The position numbers were made by a program, and so were the translations under genes. A DNA stretch of 64,000 nucleotides. Source: Atrina japonica (Eukaryota; Mollusca; Bivalvia; Pterioida; Pinnidae). This document shows, piece after piece, positions 24,375-36,834 of this stretch; positions within the stretch are counted from its first letter, which is position 1, and every line of letters begins with the position of its first letter. The DNA lies in contig BROG01000803.1 of assembly GCA_030159075.1 (NCBI GenBank), positions 200,001 to 264,000 of the forward strand. The letters are read 5' to 3'. Below the pieces are notes generated by a model, which saw nothing but the letters and a program-made list of their open reading frames with translations, was not told the DNA's origin and made no database searches.

Positions 24375-25270
24375 GACAACAACCTACAGGTATGTATACA
24401 GATACATAATAACACTTTTAAATAGGATATTTTGTTTTATAACTATATTGATTTAAAACAATATTAAATATTAATTAAACCTCGTATAGTTCGCTGATTT
24501 TCCCAGTGGACTTTATTATTGTTTATAAAGAAATTACAAAGCGTTTTATACAGTACGATTAATCAACCACAGATTTAATTAGGTTTAAAATTGATTGACA
24601 ATAACAAAAATATTTTATGTTGAAAGAAAAATAATCAAAATGAGAAATTTATGAAGGTATGTGGAAGTTCACCTTTGATCTGCTGTAAAAACCTTTAATG
24701 CAAATTATTTTATCATAACCTATCTCTAAGTACCGTGAAAATAAATGTTTTTTCAATCTATATAATTCCTTTTAACACCTTTTCCTTTGATTTTCAAAGT
24801 TAGATTGATTACTCAGATCAACAGAAAAATAAAATATAAATGAATGTTTTTTTTACCCGACGTTTGTTTTTGCTATTGATGTATTACATTCAGTAATTAG
24901 TCAGTTAGTATCAAGTTATCTCCGGTTACATGTTGAGTGTCACGAATTGTGACCTGTGCTGTGGACTGATTCCAATGCAGTGAGGATTCTTTCTCTTGTA
25001 ACCCCTGTCGTGGCACCAGATCACGAACTACTATATAAAAGTTCTAGATTTATTCGCGAGATGATATTTTCGCGATTTTGAGTGCCCATTTCGTCATACT
25101 ATTATCATATCTCATTACGCGAATATTTTATTTGCGCGATCGAGAGCTCTCGTGAAATGACCCGTCAAACATTTGTTCGATTATTTCTTCACAATCGAAT
25201 GACGTCAAAATGCACACTGAGAGCCACGTTTCAGACATTTTGCGATAGGTCATTTGAAACATAATTGACA
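23345..25270 (-). other. Intron of paralogue copy 1
   Basis: Contains an (AC)n microsatellite at 24324-24371 and a degenerate inverted T-tail trace near 23755-23835. No extra exon is supported. Confidence 0.5.
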
Positions 25271-25274
25271 TTAC

Positions 25275-25694
25275 CTGATTGAACGATCCACTGGTTTCCG
25301 TTATCATCATAAGACTTCAAAGAAATTTCGTCAACCTTAAATAAGAATGGACTCTGCCAGTTCAAAATGATATCGCGCCCTATATGTTCACCTTTTCCAA
25401 ATGTTATACGACTATTTGCCCAATCAATCCACAACAGTTTAAATTCTTCACAATCCAGTACAGGTCCCTCTTTTAACGTTGGCGTTGTTTTTTTATATTT
25501 TATCTCTGATCGTGTATTGTTTTTGACGCCAAACAAAATCCTATAGAGAACATTTCCGTTTTCCAATAAAATCATTTTCCCACTCTCACAACCCTTCACG
25601 TGGAATCTAAATCCGTGCAAAACCGAGGGATTAATTCCATACTTCGTGATATATGTATCTTCCGTGCTTACGATAAAGAAACTGATACATCGTG
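25275..25694 (-). CDS. Paralogue copy 1, Methyltransf_FA-like exon
   Basis: A 420-nt exon with acceptor '..catctttcag' before 25694 and donor GTAATG after 25275, phase 1 at both ends. It encodes about 140 residues: 'RCISFFIV', 'YGINPSVLHGFRF', then the pattern of the farnesoic acid O-methyltransferase-like domain (PF12248): 'ILLENGNVLYRILFG', 'LLWIDWANSRITFGKGEH', 'ILNWQSPF' and a closing 'QWIVQSG'. Despite the name, in invertebrate extracellular proteins this domain is probably a binding module, not an enzyme (inference). It aligns end to end and gap-free in length with 43274-43693. The exon itself is intact, although other exons of copy 1 carry frame breaks. Confidence 0.75.
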
Positions 25695-25754
25695 CTGAAA
25701 GATGAAGTATTTTACTATATATTACTTTTGATTAAGTTGTCATGATTATAAGAA

Positions 25755-25796
25755 CAACAATAATAATAATAATAATGATAATAATAATAATAATAT

Positions 25797-25848
<52 letters not shown>

Positions 25849-25877
25849 GTTGTTGTTGTTGTTGTTGTTGTTGTTAT
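25755..25877. repeat. (AAT/ATT)n and (GTT)n trinucleotide repeat
   Basis: AAT units switch strand to ATT units near 25800 and end in GTT units. The Asn-rich and Ile-rich frames across it are artefacts. Confidence 0.9.
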
Positions 25878-26000
25878 TATAAATGATAATAATTACAAAA
25901 AGTGATAAAGAGGATAGTATCTCAATTACTATAAGGAATAGTATCATAGTGCATTTAAGAGTTATCAAAATTGAGTTAGGTGCAAATATAAAATACATAT

Positions 26001-26177
26001 ACAGTGACACTTGTATATAGAGACCCCCTTAGGGACACAACAAAACCAGTTTTTATAGAGAGGTGGTCTTTATACAGAAATTGATTTTTACACATATGGT
26101 ATAATTGGGGACAGCAAAAAGAGTCTATGACCAAGTGTTCTTTATAAACAGGCAGTAGTTGAAGCAGGTTTCACTGT
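26001..26177. mobile_element. MITE-R4
   Basis: Ends 'acagtgacacttgtat' and 'aagcaggtttcactgt' form TIRs of about 15 bp with mismatches. The interior alludes to 'agagaggtggtctttata'. Other copies are at 37359-37522 (opposite orientation) and 50931-51115. Confidence 0.65.
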
Positions 26178-26181
26178 ATTA

Positions 26182-26640
26182 CAATTCGCCAATGATACTT
26201 CCGTGATATTAGGTGGTACCAAAATGTTAAAAGAAAATCTGGATGAACTAAAAGAATCTGAAATTTCCGCATTAAAATAAATGTGTTTAAGGAGTATTTT
26301 TTGGATGTATTTGGAATTCATAAAAGAAATAGTGTTAAATTATGAGATGAATATTAATGGATATACTAAATATAATAATGACAGAAAGAGAAAATTTAAA
26401 GGCACTAACAAATCTTTGGAAATCACAGTAGAAGTGATGCGCGGTATATGGGCGTGTCTCTGCTATATACCATTGGGAGAACTAAATAAAATATTCTTAA
26501 ACACAAATTTAAAAAAAAAATGTTAAGCGACATTTCAAATTAGGGTGATCGATTGGTATAATAAAAATAAAGGTTTGTCATTATCTGATATCGATCCGCA
26601 CATGAGTATGGCATATGCACCGAACAACTGTCCATTGTTA
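26182..26640 (+). pseudogene. LINE reverse transcriptase remnant
   Basis: The frame 'LQFANDTSVILGGT' followed by 'LKENLDELK' resembles the catalytic block 'FADDT..ilG' plus the downstream helix of LINE reverse transcriptases, with the first catalytic Asp replaced by Asn. A later frame (about 26440-26510) has an 'IPLGELNKIFLN' segment. Frames are broken and no ends are visible. Confidence 0.45.
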
Positions 26641-26829
26641 AACATCGATTTAAAACTATTCATTTAAGAAATAACAATTATTGATAAACCTGTATCATAG
26701 ATGATTCCAACATATATTTTACATATCTAGATCTGCCATTCACTTCATTGAACATTACGTATTTAAATCTCACACATACACACGCTAAAAAGGGCCTACG
26801 ATTTTATACATATCATAAACACAATATCA

Positions 26830-26985
26830 TAGGTATAGCTTTGACTTAACAAATGTGCTCGAAACGGACGTTTCTGTCAATAAGACTTGAATCGATCTCG
26901 TGTATAAAATAGATGAAGAGATCAAAAGGAGAAAGCGGTATCATGCAAGGTCAAAACACAATCTAATTGTATTACATCTTGCAAA
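26830..26985 (+). repeat. R3 dispersed repeat copy
   Basis: 'ggacgtttctgtcaataaga' and 'ggtatcatgcaaggtcaaa' match R3 consensus blocks. Confidence 0.6.
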
Positions 26986-27009
26986 TTATTTAAAAATAAC
27001 TACACATAC

Positions 27010-27118
27010 TTTGTGTTTTATAAGCCTTAAATTCAAATGATGTATAACACTTGTCACTGAATTGTAGATTCGTTGAATACCAGTTACTCAAGCTGTCGTC
27101 ACAAATGCATTTCAAATC
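27010..27118 (-). CDS. Paralogue copy 1, second half of the WSC-like module
   Basis: A 109-nt exon with acceptor '..ttaccttgcag' and donor 'GTATGTG', frame 0 in and phase 1 out. It reads DLKCICDDSLSNWYSTN and ends FKAYKTQS. It completes the C-x-C of the WSC module begun at 28190-28338. It matches 45455-45575, which is 12 nt (four codons) longer. Confidence 0.7.
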
Positions 27119-27210
27119 CTGCAAGGTAAATTTGTATATCAGTTATTGAGTACAGACTCGATATGATTGTTTTAATGGTGTATTACGGATCATCTACAAT
27201 TTCCATTTAT

Positions 27211-27405
27211 ACTGTGGCGGCCAGTTGCTAGTGATGGAGGAGACAATCTGATTACCGAGAAGAGACCACCGACCGCCCGCAAGTAAATTGGCAAACTTTC
27301 TCACAACATCACCTTAGCTTCCATTGGCGCTCGAACCCGCGCTCATAAGAGGTGAGATACTTCATGGCTTAAAGCGCTATACTCTAACAACCCGACCTCT
27401 GGGGC
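27211..27405 (-). mobile_element. SINE-B copy
   Basis: 'actgtggcggccagttgcta' on the plus strand and the B-box complement 'gctcgaacccgcgctcat' match SINE-B. It lies in the intron between the two WSC exons. Confidence 0.65.
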
Positions 27406-28189
27406 CACACAGACTCGTTAATTGCATCGTAATTGATGTACAGAAATACACTGAGGTAAAATAAGTATAGTTTATCTAATGTGTATGTTGAAATATACTT
27501 GAGTTTGCGAGGCACCTCTCCACGCCAAGAACAAGGGCGTTAATAGTTCAACATTTACATTCAATAACATTTTTATTATATATCCGTATTTACGATACAA
27601 TGATATAAGTGATAATGTATTATTTAATTCACGACAAATAACAATAAAATTATAAAAAAAATAAAATTACGTAATGTGTCAACACAATAGTATATAACAT
27701 AAATAAATAAATTTGAAAAAAAAACCGGTCCCGGGCGTAAATGGTAGAATATTGCACCTTTTCATCTAATGTAAAGTAAACGGAAAACGACTGTATGATA
27801 ATTAATAGTAGGTGATGCTATCGTATTCCTACTTTTTCACTTTAAAATGATTTTATCCAAAATTGAGAAAATGATATTTTATATAAACGCGAAATACCCT
27901 TTAGTTGTCTCACGGATATAAATTGAATATAAAATTCACAGACTACTGAAGTATTAAATCTTAATGATGTTAAGGGGACATTATAAAAAATTCGGGAACA
28001 TTGGACAAACAGAGACTTTTGAAAATGCATGGGTGGGCTCAGGTGTCATGGAGGAGTAAGCATACTCTGTTGACCAGTAACACCCGCCGCGAGTCCAAAT
28101 TCCTTATTCACATAATAACACTAGTTGTTTAAGGCTTAATGCTAATATCGATACTTCATCAAAAGCATATACATATATATATGACAGAC

Positions 28190-28338
28190 TCGGTAATTAC
28201 TTCCCTGCATAAACGCAAATATATATCCATGGAACGCACAGAATTCTAGACAATCTCTAGCTGATAATGGCGTCGAAAACTGACGTTGAACTGCAGTGGT
28301 TATGTCGACTATTGGCTGACGACAATCCAGGAATTCAT
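28190..28338 (-). CDS. Paralogue copy 1, first half of the WSC-like module
   Basis: A 149-nt exon with acceptor '..gtatcttcag', phase 1 in, and phase 0 out at a donor GTCTGT. It reads DEFLDC, then 'AVQRQFSTPLSARDCLEFC', 'AFHGYIFAFMQGSNYR'. The C-x3-C followed by GYxFAxxQ and, after splicing to 27118, C-x-C is the WSC domain pattern (putative carbohydrate-binding extracellular module). Exon length is identical to copy 2 (46131-46279). A PAN/apple domain is the main alternative, but the Cys spacing fits WSC better. Confidence 0.7.
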
Positions 28339-28905
28339 CTGAAGATACAAAGTTGTTACAGTTAGTAAACATTGTGAATCTATTAACATGGTATTTCACG
28401 CCATATTAGAATTTTATTTCATTATATGATGAAACAGTCATCGGTTATATTATGTGACACCTGGATTTTCAGTGGTCCGTCCTTGTCAAATATCCATGCC
28501 TGCCACATTAACCTTTTTCAATTTAAGATAGAGCTAGCGAAGTATCTTCCATGACACCTGGTGCCACCTCTTTAAGCGATGTCAATTTGTACAGTTTCTC
28601 ACTATAAGTATTTCATAAAACTTCAATGAGTTGAAGGTCAATGACATCCTAGAAAAGTTCGAAACATCTGGACCTGGTGTCGACTCATGAATGGTAATCG
28701 AGAATCTTAAAGTTTTCAGCTTCAATGTATATACAAGATGTATATACCGGCATAAAAAATATAAGATATGCCTGTCATGATTATTTATATGTTCTAATAT
28801 TAGCTTTATATTCGTGAAATTAAAACAATGCGCGTTTATGAGAAGATGTGGCATAAGGTAATTTTGTATATATGTAAATATCGACTTCAAATTAATTCGA
28901 ACGTC

Positions 28906-28907
<2 letters not shown>

Positions 28908-28981
<74 letters not shown>
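28908..28981. repeat. Compound (AT)n(GT)n microsatellite
   Basis: AT run switching to GT run. It lies about 100 bp before a 5'-truncated Penelope-like fragment. Confidence 0.95.
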
Positions 28982-28983
<2 letters not shown>

Positions 28984-29086
28984 ATGAATTTCTAGATTGA
29001 CGTGTGTAGGGTTAAAAATGCCTTCGAGATTTTCCTGGTTATAATGTATAAAGTTTTTATAAGGATCTTAGTAGACGTCTAAGATT

Positions 29087-30184
29087 TCATACCGCGAACC
29101 TGTTCCTTTAATTGGCCACAGAATTTCAGTTTAGTTATGAATTCTGTCGAAAATTATGCCAGACGATGGGCCAAAGACGACATGAAGACGTGAAATCGGA
29201 CACTTTGTCTGAATGGCTAAACCCTATACGATGGTTAATAAAATCTCGTATTCGGAAACTTAAAGGAACTATGAAAACACGTTATTCCTCTGTATTTAGT
29301 GATACCGAAGTGGTAACCGAACTGGATAGATTACATGACCAATATGTACTGGTCCCAGCAGACAAAGTATCAAATAATATAGTTTTTATTTGTAAGGCAC
29401 ATTACTATAATTGTTTATTAGAAGAACTAGGGTTTAATACGAATTCTGGTAATCTCACATACACACGTAGCCCACTTTCAATGGACGAGATCCTTCAAAA
29501 TCACGTGCCCGTTTTAAGTTCTTTTGATGTACCTACGACCGATACTGATTTTGAGCTTCCAATTTATATTGGATACCTAAACTTCAGAAAACCCCGTATA
29601 AGCAGAAGTACAAAGCAGGATCAAGCAAATGTTCTACCAAACCTTTATTTTTACTCCTTACCAAGATACTAACAGCCGTTAAGGGGAAACTGAAGCAGTA
29701 CTGTACAGTTGCTTATTCCAGAAGCGGTGTAAATCAGATGTGGATACTTAAAAATTCTAAAAACCTTTTAGAAAATTTGACGGCACACAATTTTTCTCAG
29801 ATTCACAGTATCAAAACATACGCCTTTTCTACTCTAGTGCTTGGTTATCATGAAACTTATTTTGTCAAACACCACTCTGACTCTACACATAAATACACCG
29901 AAGTTAATATAAAAAGATGCTGTGATTTCTAGTAAACAATGTATTTATAATGTTCGGACACGTAGTCTTTAAACAAACTTTCGGCATTCCTATGGGAACT
30001 AGTTGTGCTCCTTTAGTGGCTGACCTGTTCCTTTATTCATATGAAGCAGACTTCATTAACAAACTGCTGAATCAAAAGAAAAAAAAAGTTACCGGTGTCC
30101 TTTAATTTGACATTTAGATATATCGACATTTTGTCAAAACCGCGTTTGATGTCGAAGTTCCGTAAATTTTACGGTCGGTAATAA
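29087..30184 (+). mobile_element. Naiad-like Penelope element, 5'-truncated RT fragment
   Basis: Closely similar to 62310-63780. It includes the fingers region ('DTLSEWLNPIRWLIKSRI', 'DRLHDQYVLVPADK', 'SNNIVFICKAHY') and the palm region 'GIPMGTSCAPLVADLFLYS' in shifted frames (about 29980-30045). The catalytic YIDD region is truncated, and sequence jumps to the 3' non-coding end at about 30136. Several frameshifts make it non-functional. Confidence 0.8.
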
Positions 30185-30360
30185 CGCTGACATCAAACGC
30201 GGTTTTCGATATCCCTGTGTCAATAATTTGTCAGTGAGTAGTTTACCTCTGCATATGAAATGTTCATATGTTGAACACGCCCTGGCATATCTGATCATTT
30301 GTGAAATATAAACTGCATATGCGGGTGATTGTGGGATATTACTACTTAAATGTGAAAAAT
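30185..30360 (-). mobile_element. Naiad-like fragment, inverted, joined head to head
   Basis: Reverse-strand match to the end of the RT region (compare 63600-63760). It meets the plus-strand piece at an 18-bp perfect inverted repeat (30136-30153 and 30189-30206). The same inverted sequence occurs at 37950-38130. Confidence 0.75.
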
Positions 30361-32169
30361 TAACGATGGATGAGTTAAAAAAAACTGTATATACGCAAAC
30401 TTTAATGGCGTGTTTAGTATTATTATCTGATTTGAGAGAGAGGGGAGAGAGAGAGAGAGAGATCCTCCGTTTTGTTCAGCTGAAACTTTTACTACTTTTC
30501 TTTTAATTTCTATTAAAACTGACTGTAAAAAATATTTAAAAATATATTTCAAATTACATGAAAGAAAATGTAATTGATAACAATATCAAATACATTGTAA
30601 GCTAAATTACGAAAATTTCAAAAATGGAAATGTATTTTCCAACATTAATATTTCCATTCACCATGCTGAGAATTTACAATAAAACATGCATTTTGATGCA
30701 AATTTCGGAAAAATAAAAGATACATTTTTACTGTGTGATATTTTTTAAATCTTTTAATTTCTGTGAAAACTAATTGTATAAAATATGTTTAATGACATGA
30801 TAGAAACTGTTAACTAAATAAAATACATTTCCGAAATTACGGAAATTAAGAAATAGTAATATACTTTTCCGTGTTTTATAAATTTATCTATTTATTTATT
30901 TATTTATTTATTTACTTTACTTGGGTACATTTTTTAAAATAATGTGTTAAGTAAGAAATGCAATTATCAACGATCTTACATACAATTTGTATCAAAACTA
31001 TGACTGATATAAAGATATATCTACTGTTCGGGGATTCCGTTTTTATACCGATGCTATTTAAATATATTCGAACAAAATAGTTTTTAATCATATCATATGA
31101 AAGAAAATGCAAGAATTAATAATATTGAATACTTTTTAATGCAAAAGTATGAATATAAAGGGGAAAATCCACTGTTAGATGTTTAATCATGCCTCTTCAT
31201 AAGTTACCTCTGACACCGGGCAGATTTGAAAATCAGCACCTAATAATTTTACATTTCTAGTCCTCAACTGTCTTGTCTTTTTATCTTTTGAAAATTTGCG
31301 AACAGTTGTATTTCCGTACCTCGCTACAACGCAACGATTAACCACGACTATGTTTTAAAATGTCTTAAATAATCCGCCAATATATTATTTCGCATTACTG
31401 TAGGCTAATGGCTTCCCTTGATGGGTGGCAGACCTACATTGCCACCTAACGCCGTTCGCGAGCATGTTAAATGTGTGCATACGGGATTCAGTTACTTTTT
31501 GCTAAATATCTCGGGAACGAGACATCGGACATCGAATTTTCGGCAAATGCATTTGAGCAATATAAACTAACAATTTTTTGAAAAGTTGAATTAGCGTTTG
31601 GGGTGCTCTTTAAAAGTACATACTATTATTCAAATTCATTCAAATTCATTCAAATTTTGTTGGATCCATACCAACGTGTGTTCCTTTCGATATTAATGTA
31701 CGGAAATATACTCCCTTCATATTTTCAAAGAATAATTCTGATGTTGGTGTCAGAGACTGCAAGGTCGGTAATTTCAGCTAAATTTCAGCTAACATCACTT
31801 TTGTTTACTACGCTTTAGAATGCAGTTTTCCTTATCCTCATCCTGCGTCTGTTTTCCCTTCAGCCAATCAGCGAATGTATCCAATTTTCTTATGAATTCA
31901 AAGCTGGGGCAGGGCGACATGTAAACAAAGCTGATGGGTAGCTGGAATGTAAGTCTAAAATGGATGAAATTATATCAAGGCACAACTTGATGTCGATGTA
32001 TTATTAAAATTGAAATATCAGGTAAGCAAATGACTTCAAGTCAGACGGCAGCAATGAGACATGAGCAATGTTGCAGTAAAAATGCCACAGTAGTTCTACT
32101 TCGAAGAAAGAACAGGGGGAGGGGGGTGTTTCTGCCCCAGAATTGTTTTTACCAAAATGTCGGCCTAGA
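30361..32169. other. Intron-like AT-rich stretch
   Basis: Part of the proposed first intron of copy 1. Contains an (AG)n run (30435-30462) and 'tttattta' runs near 30890. No exon supported. Confidence 0.45.
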
Positions 32170-32183
32170 TCAGGTATCATGGA

Positions 32184-32349
32184 TTGTTTGTTTGTTTATT
32201 GTTGTTTAACGCCCCTCTCAAGAGTATTTTACTCATTTGGAGACGTCACCAAATGCCGTTGAAGGGCTTCAAATTTTGGCTTATGCTCGGCACTTACGGC
32301 CATTGAGCAGTGAGGGTTCTTTAACGTGCCGACACCTACTGTGACACGG
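32184..32349 (-). mobile_element. SINE-A, tail half (split by the LTR element)
   Basis: SINE-A body and tail. The SINE's own target duplication 'tcaggtatcatgga' lies at 32170-32183 and 37109-37122. The break at 32349 falls inside 'gacacgggacc' of the SINE consensus. Confidence 0.9.
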
Positions 32350-32493
32350 TGTTATATATCCGGATCACGATTCCGGATTGCCCGATATAGGTCCAGACTA
32401 TTATTGTAACTGTACTTCCGTTCCGGAGAATAAAGCACATGGTCAATACATAGACTTGCGTCTAGCGTCTAATTGAACCCCAAAAACACGACA
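32350..32493 (+). repeat. 5' LTR (144 bp)
   Basis: Begins TGTTATATATCC and ends CACGACA. Identical to 36848-36991 by eye. Holds an AATAAA at 32429-32434, a likely poly(A) signal. Confidence 0.95.
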
Positions 32494-32495
32494 TA

Positions 32496-32515
32496 TGGCG
32501 ACGAGCATGGAATTC
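32496..32515 (+). other. Primer-binding site, tRNA-Ser type
   Basis: 'tggcgacgagcatggaattc' starts two bases after the LTR. It matches the complement of the 3' end of animal tRNA-Ser(GCU) at about 18 of 20 positions, recalled from the general tRNA sequence. Confidence 0.7.
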
Positions 32516-32533
32516 AGACGTATTTTAGTATAA

Positions 32534-33476
32534 ATGAGTAATACAGGTGAGACTGTTAGGATCAAAACCGTGTGTCTGTTGATATTTACTGCGTTTTGTT
32601 CCACTTTTTGCCTTCTCAACTCAGACGCGCAAGTTGTCAACTGCCCAAACAATATGGCGGACGATGAAAACCCCGCTCCCGTTCCAAAGATGTCAGGTAG
32701 AATAGGTCGAATGGAACCGTATGATAGTAGTGAAACTTGGGATTCTTACGAAGAGCGATTAGAACAATATTTCATATGTAACGAGGTGCCTGATCAAAAG
32801 AAAGTAGCTGTTCTGGTTACATTGATAGGGGGGTAACACATATCAGTTACTACGTAATCTTACTGCACCTAGGAAACCATCTGATGAGACTTATGATACT
32901 CTTGTTACAAAGTTACGTGAACATCTATGTCCAAAACCTCTTGTCATAGCTGAGCGTTTTCGTTTTCACAAACGTGCACAGGGAGAAAATGAATCGGTGA
33001 GAGAATATATAGCTGCCCTACGTAAATTGTCAGAACATTGTGAGTTTGGCACACATTTGAATGATTCACTTAGAGACAGATTAGTTTGCGGATTGCGTAG
33101 CGAACAAATTCAAAAGAAATTACTCTCAGAATCTGACCTAAATCTTGACAAAGCTATCGAGATAGCTATTGCAATGGAGACCGCTGCACGTGACGCTGTT
33201 GAATTACAAACTAAACACCAGTCTGTAAGCCTAGATGTAAACAAACTCAAGTCAAAGAAGTATGTTAAGTCGACTAAACCACAGAATGTGATTCGTAAGG
33301 TTATCGAAACACAACAAAATGTAAAAACAAGGTCTTGTTTTCGTTGTAATGGTAAAGGCCACGAGCCGAATGAATGTTATTTTAAGGATAAACAATGTTT
33401 TGGTTGCAACCGTACAGGACACGCACGTCGCGCCTGTCCTCGATCAAGTAAAAAGAAAATTTCATGCTCTAGATGA
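32534..33476 (+). pseudogene. Gag of the LTR element, frameshifted
   Basis: Two frames. The first (32534-32836; a better start is the ATG at 32654) gives an N-terminal capsid-like region beginning MADDENPAPVPKM. After a G6 run near 32828 the frame moves and continues as a helical capsid region (REYIAALRKLSEHC) to two CCHC zinc knuckles (33336-33377 and 33396-33437, both C-x2-C-x4-H-x4-C) that bind RNA. A second shift near 33456-33459, in an A run, leads into protease. That shift could be a programmed Gag-Pol junction, but a +1 expansion is equally plausible. Confidence 0.85.
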
Positions 33477-36400
33477 ATATTCAGATAGCGAGACTGATTC
33501 AGATACGATGATCGCAAACCTTACTGTGAAATCTTTACATGAAGTCATTAGAGTACAAGTATATTTGAATGGTAAACCAGTGAATATGGAACTTGATACT
33601 GGAGCTGCCGTATCAGTGATGCCGAAAAAGAAATTTCGTGAACAATTTGCTAATGTTAAGATTTTACCAAGTGATATTACACTGAAAACCTATTCAGGTG
33701 AGGAGTTGAATCCTATTGGATATGCATGGATGAATGTTCAATATGAGGATCAAAGTCAAAATCTGAAACTGTACATTCTAAACAGAGGAAAATCTGTATT
33801 GTTAGGTAGAGATTGGTTGTCAAAGATAAAATTGAACTGGCCTGGATTAGGAAAAATCTCAGTATCAAAGGAGAAACAGGAAAATAGTACACGATTGCAA
33901 GATATTTTGGATAAGTATTCTTCAGTTTTCAATGATGAATGGGGAACATTAAAAGATATTCAAGCTAAACTGAATTTAAAACCAAACGCAACGCCAAAAT
34001 TCTTGAAGGCACGTACTGTTGCACATGCTCTCAAAGAACGAGTAAACACCGAGCTAGACAAACTAGTACAGGATGATGTCCTGGAAAATGTAACTATAGT
34101 GAGTGGGCAACACCGATTGTGCCCATACCCAAGAAGGATGGAACCGTTCGCATATGTGGAGATTTTAAGGTCACTGTAAATCCACAGCTAGAGGTTGATC
34201 ATTACCCATTACCCCGTATTGATGATGTATTCGCTGCCTTAGCAGGAGGTCGACGGTTCACCAAGATCGACCTAAGGCATGCATATTTACAAATGGAAGT
34301 AGACAAAGCCTCTCAACCACTGTTAACTATAAACACAGAAAAGGGATTATATCGTTATAAACGATTACTCTACGGCATAGCATCCGCGCCTGCCATTTGG
34401 CAAAGATCCATTGATATTGTCTTACAAGGATTAAAGGGAGTTAAATGTGTCATCGACGACATGGTGATAACTGGAAAAAACCGAGGATGAGCATTTTCAA
34501 AAATTTAGAAGCTGTTCTTGGTAGACTAAAACAATATGGTTTACGTGCAAATTTGGATAAATGCCAATTCTTTGCAAACAAGATAGAATTTTGCGGATAT
34601 GAGATAGACAGTGATGGATTGCATAAAACTCAGAAGAAGATAGAAGCTGTATTGAATGCACCTGTACCCACCAACACAACAGAACTACGATCATTTCTGG
34701 GTATAGTAAATTACTATGCACGCTTCTTACCTAATATGTCAGCTGTACTACATCCACTGTATCAACTTCTGCAAAAAGGATGCACTTGGCATTGGTCAAA
34801 TGATTGTCAAAGGTCATTGGAAAACATTAAGAGACTAATTACATCCAATCAAGTTCTCACACATTATGACCCTGACCTACCGTTGTCATTGGCGACAGAT
34901 GCATCACCATTTGGACTTGGGGCTGTTCTTTCGCACACAATGCCAGATGGAACTGAACGGCCAATCGCATACGCCTCAAAATCTCTGTCTCCCGCAGAAA
35001 AGAACTATTCTCAAATAGAAAAAGAGTCCCTGGGGATAGTGTGGGGGGTGAAGAAATTTAACACTTACCTTTTTGGTAGACATTTCAGTTTGGTGACTGA
35101 TCACTTACCGTTAACATCAATCTTTAGTCCATCTAAAGGAATTTCAAACACATCTGCTGCTAGGCTGCAAAGGTACGCCCTTTTCCTAGCTGGCTATGAT
35201 TACAACATAGTATACCGAAGCACTAAAAAGCATGGTAACGCCGATACATTGAGCCGCTTACCTGTTGATTCTCACGAGTTATCCGATACAAGTGAAGATG
35301 CAGAGATTGACCAACTTCACATTTCACAATTGGAAAACTTACCGATATCTTCAAGCACTATTCAGCGTGAAACTACCAGAGACATTTTATTATCAAAAGT
35401 CCATAATTTTGTCACAAACGGCTGGCCAAATTACTCAGATTCTAAGGAACTGGATCCTTATTTCTCACGACGCACAGAAATAACTATGCAGCAAAACTGC
35501 TTATTATGGGGGATTCGTATCATTGTACCAAATTCATTGCGTGATAAACTACTGGATGAACTACATCAAGGTCACATGGGAGTAGTAAAGATGAAATCCC
35601 TAGCCCGAAGCTACATGTGGTGGCCCGGTATAGACAATGATATAGAACATTACTGTAAAAAATGCGAAGGTTGTCAATGTGTCAAAAATGCACCACCTAG
35701 TGCACCTATTTATCCCTGGGAATGGCCTTCTCGCCCATGGGAACGTATTCACATAGATTTCGCTGGTCCTTTTTTGGATTATATGTTCTTAATCGTTGTT
35801 GACGCACAGTCAAAATGGCCTGAAGTCATACCCATGAAGAAAACTACTTCCACTCACACAATTGATGCTCTACGATCGATATTTGCGAGATTTGGATTAC
35901 CATCTCAAATCGTAAGCGACAATGGCCCTCAATTCACATCAGAGGAGTTTAAATCATTTACCAAAAACAATGGTATCAAGCACCCGAGCACAAACGGTTT
36001 GGCAGAACGCTTCGTCCAAACATTTAAAATGGCTATGAAATCAAGCAAAATGGAACCAGGTTCTATTATACAGAAACTCAGCAAGTTTTTGTTGTCGTAC
36101 CGTAATACTCCACAGAGTACTACTAATGAAAGCCCTGCAAAGCTATTACTGGGAACTGTAGTAAATCAAACGGGCCCTGTCTCATACAGAGTCGAAATAA
36201 CACCAGGTTATACATGGAAGCGTCATACTGATCAGATTCGTGCAACAGATGTACCACACAAAACCGTGGATATTCCATCAACATCATACGATAGTGCGCC
36301 AGTGCCGAATTCTGTTATTAGTGTTAATGAACCGATATTGAATTCGCCAGTGATTGAAGCACCAGCTACATTAGCGACATCTCCGACAAAATCAAATCCG

Positions 36401-36511
36401 AGTAAAAGTGTGTCTTCTCCAAGTGTTGTTCCACCACACCGTACGGAACCAAGATATCCTTCCCGCACACGCAAATCACCACAGTACCTAAAGGATTATG
36501 TGAAGTGTTAA
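33460..36511 (+). pseudogene. Pol of the LTR element: protease, RT, RNase H, integrase
   Basis: The protease active site DTG is at 33595-33603. RT is interrupted near 34095, 34475-34480 and 34499-34503; its catalytic box is VIDD (34449-34460). RNase H shows 'ATDASPFGLGAVLS' near 34892. The integrase has an HHCC zinc finger (about 35560-35690) and a catalytic core with DNG at 35918. The catalytic Glu codon is 36005-36007, giving 28 residues between Asp and Glu where 35 are usual, so about seven residues are missing in frame. The segment after the core also looks much shorter than in relatives. The protein would not be functional as sequenced. Confidence 0.9.
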
Positions 36512-36834
36512 TGTGTAAAATACATGTGTTAATTGTAGTGTTGCCAGTGTTGAGGCATAATAATCCTCAGGCAATCACTTTACATGAAACCAAAGGTTTC
36601 ATTTTCTGTTTTTGATATTTCATTTATTAATTCAAGTTGTTCACTTGTTATTATTGTTCAAAGTCATGGTTACAGTATAACATAACTTGATTCTGTTTAA
36701 ATATCAGCTAAAGTGAAGCTATTATAATATGTAAAAGAAAGACTTTATTTGTTCGTAGACATTTGTGCTGAATAGAACTTTGAAAAGAAGTGACATTTAT
36801 TTTTAAGTAATTCTGAGAATTGTACATCAAAATT

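Noticed and set aside
25732..26010. Asn/Ile-rich open frame
   Set aside because: Translation of the AAT/ATT/GTT microsatellite.
28582..28890. Minus-strand open frame as a first exon of copy 1
   Set aside because: Only weak similarity to the alternative exon at 46532-46682, with frame disagreement and no clean signal peptide; treated as a decayed relative.
32534..36511. Functional host gene with retroviral-type domains
   Set aside because: Flanking LTRs, primer site, polypurine tract and target duplication show a retrotransposon copy, and the frames are broken.
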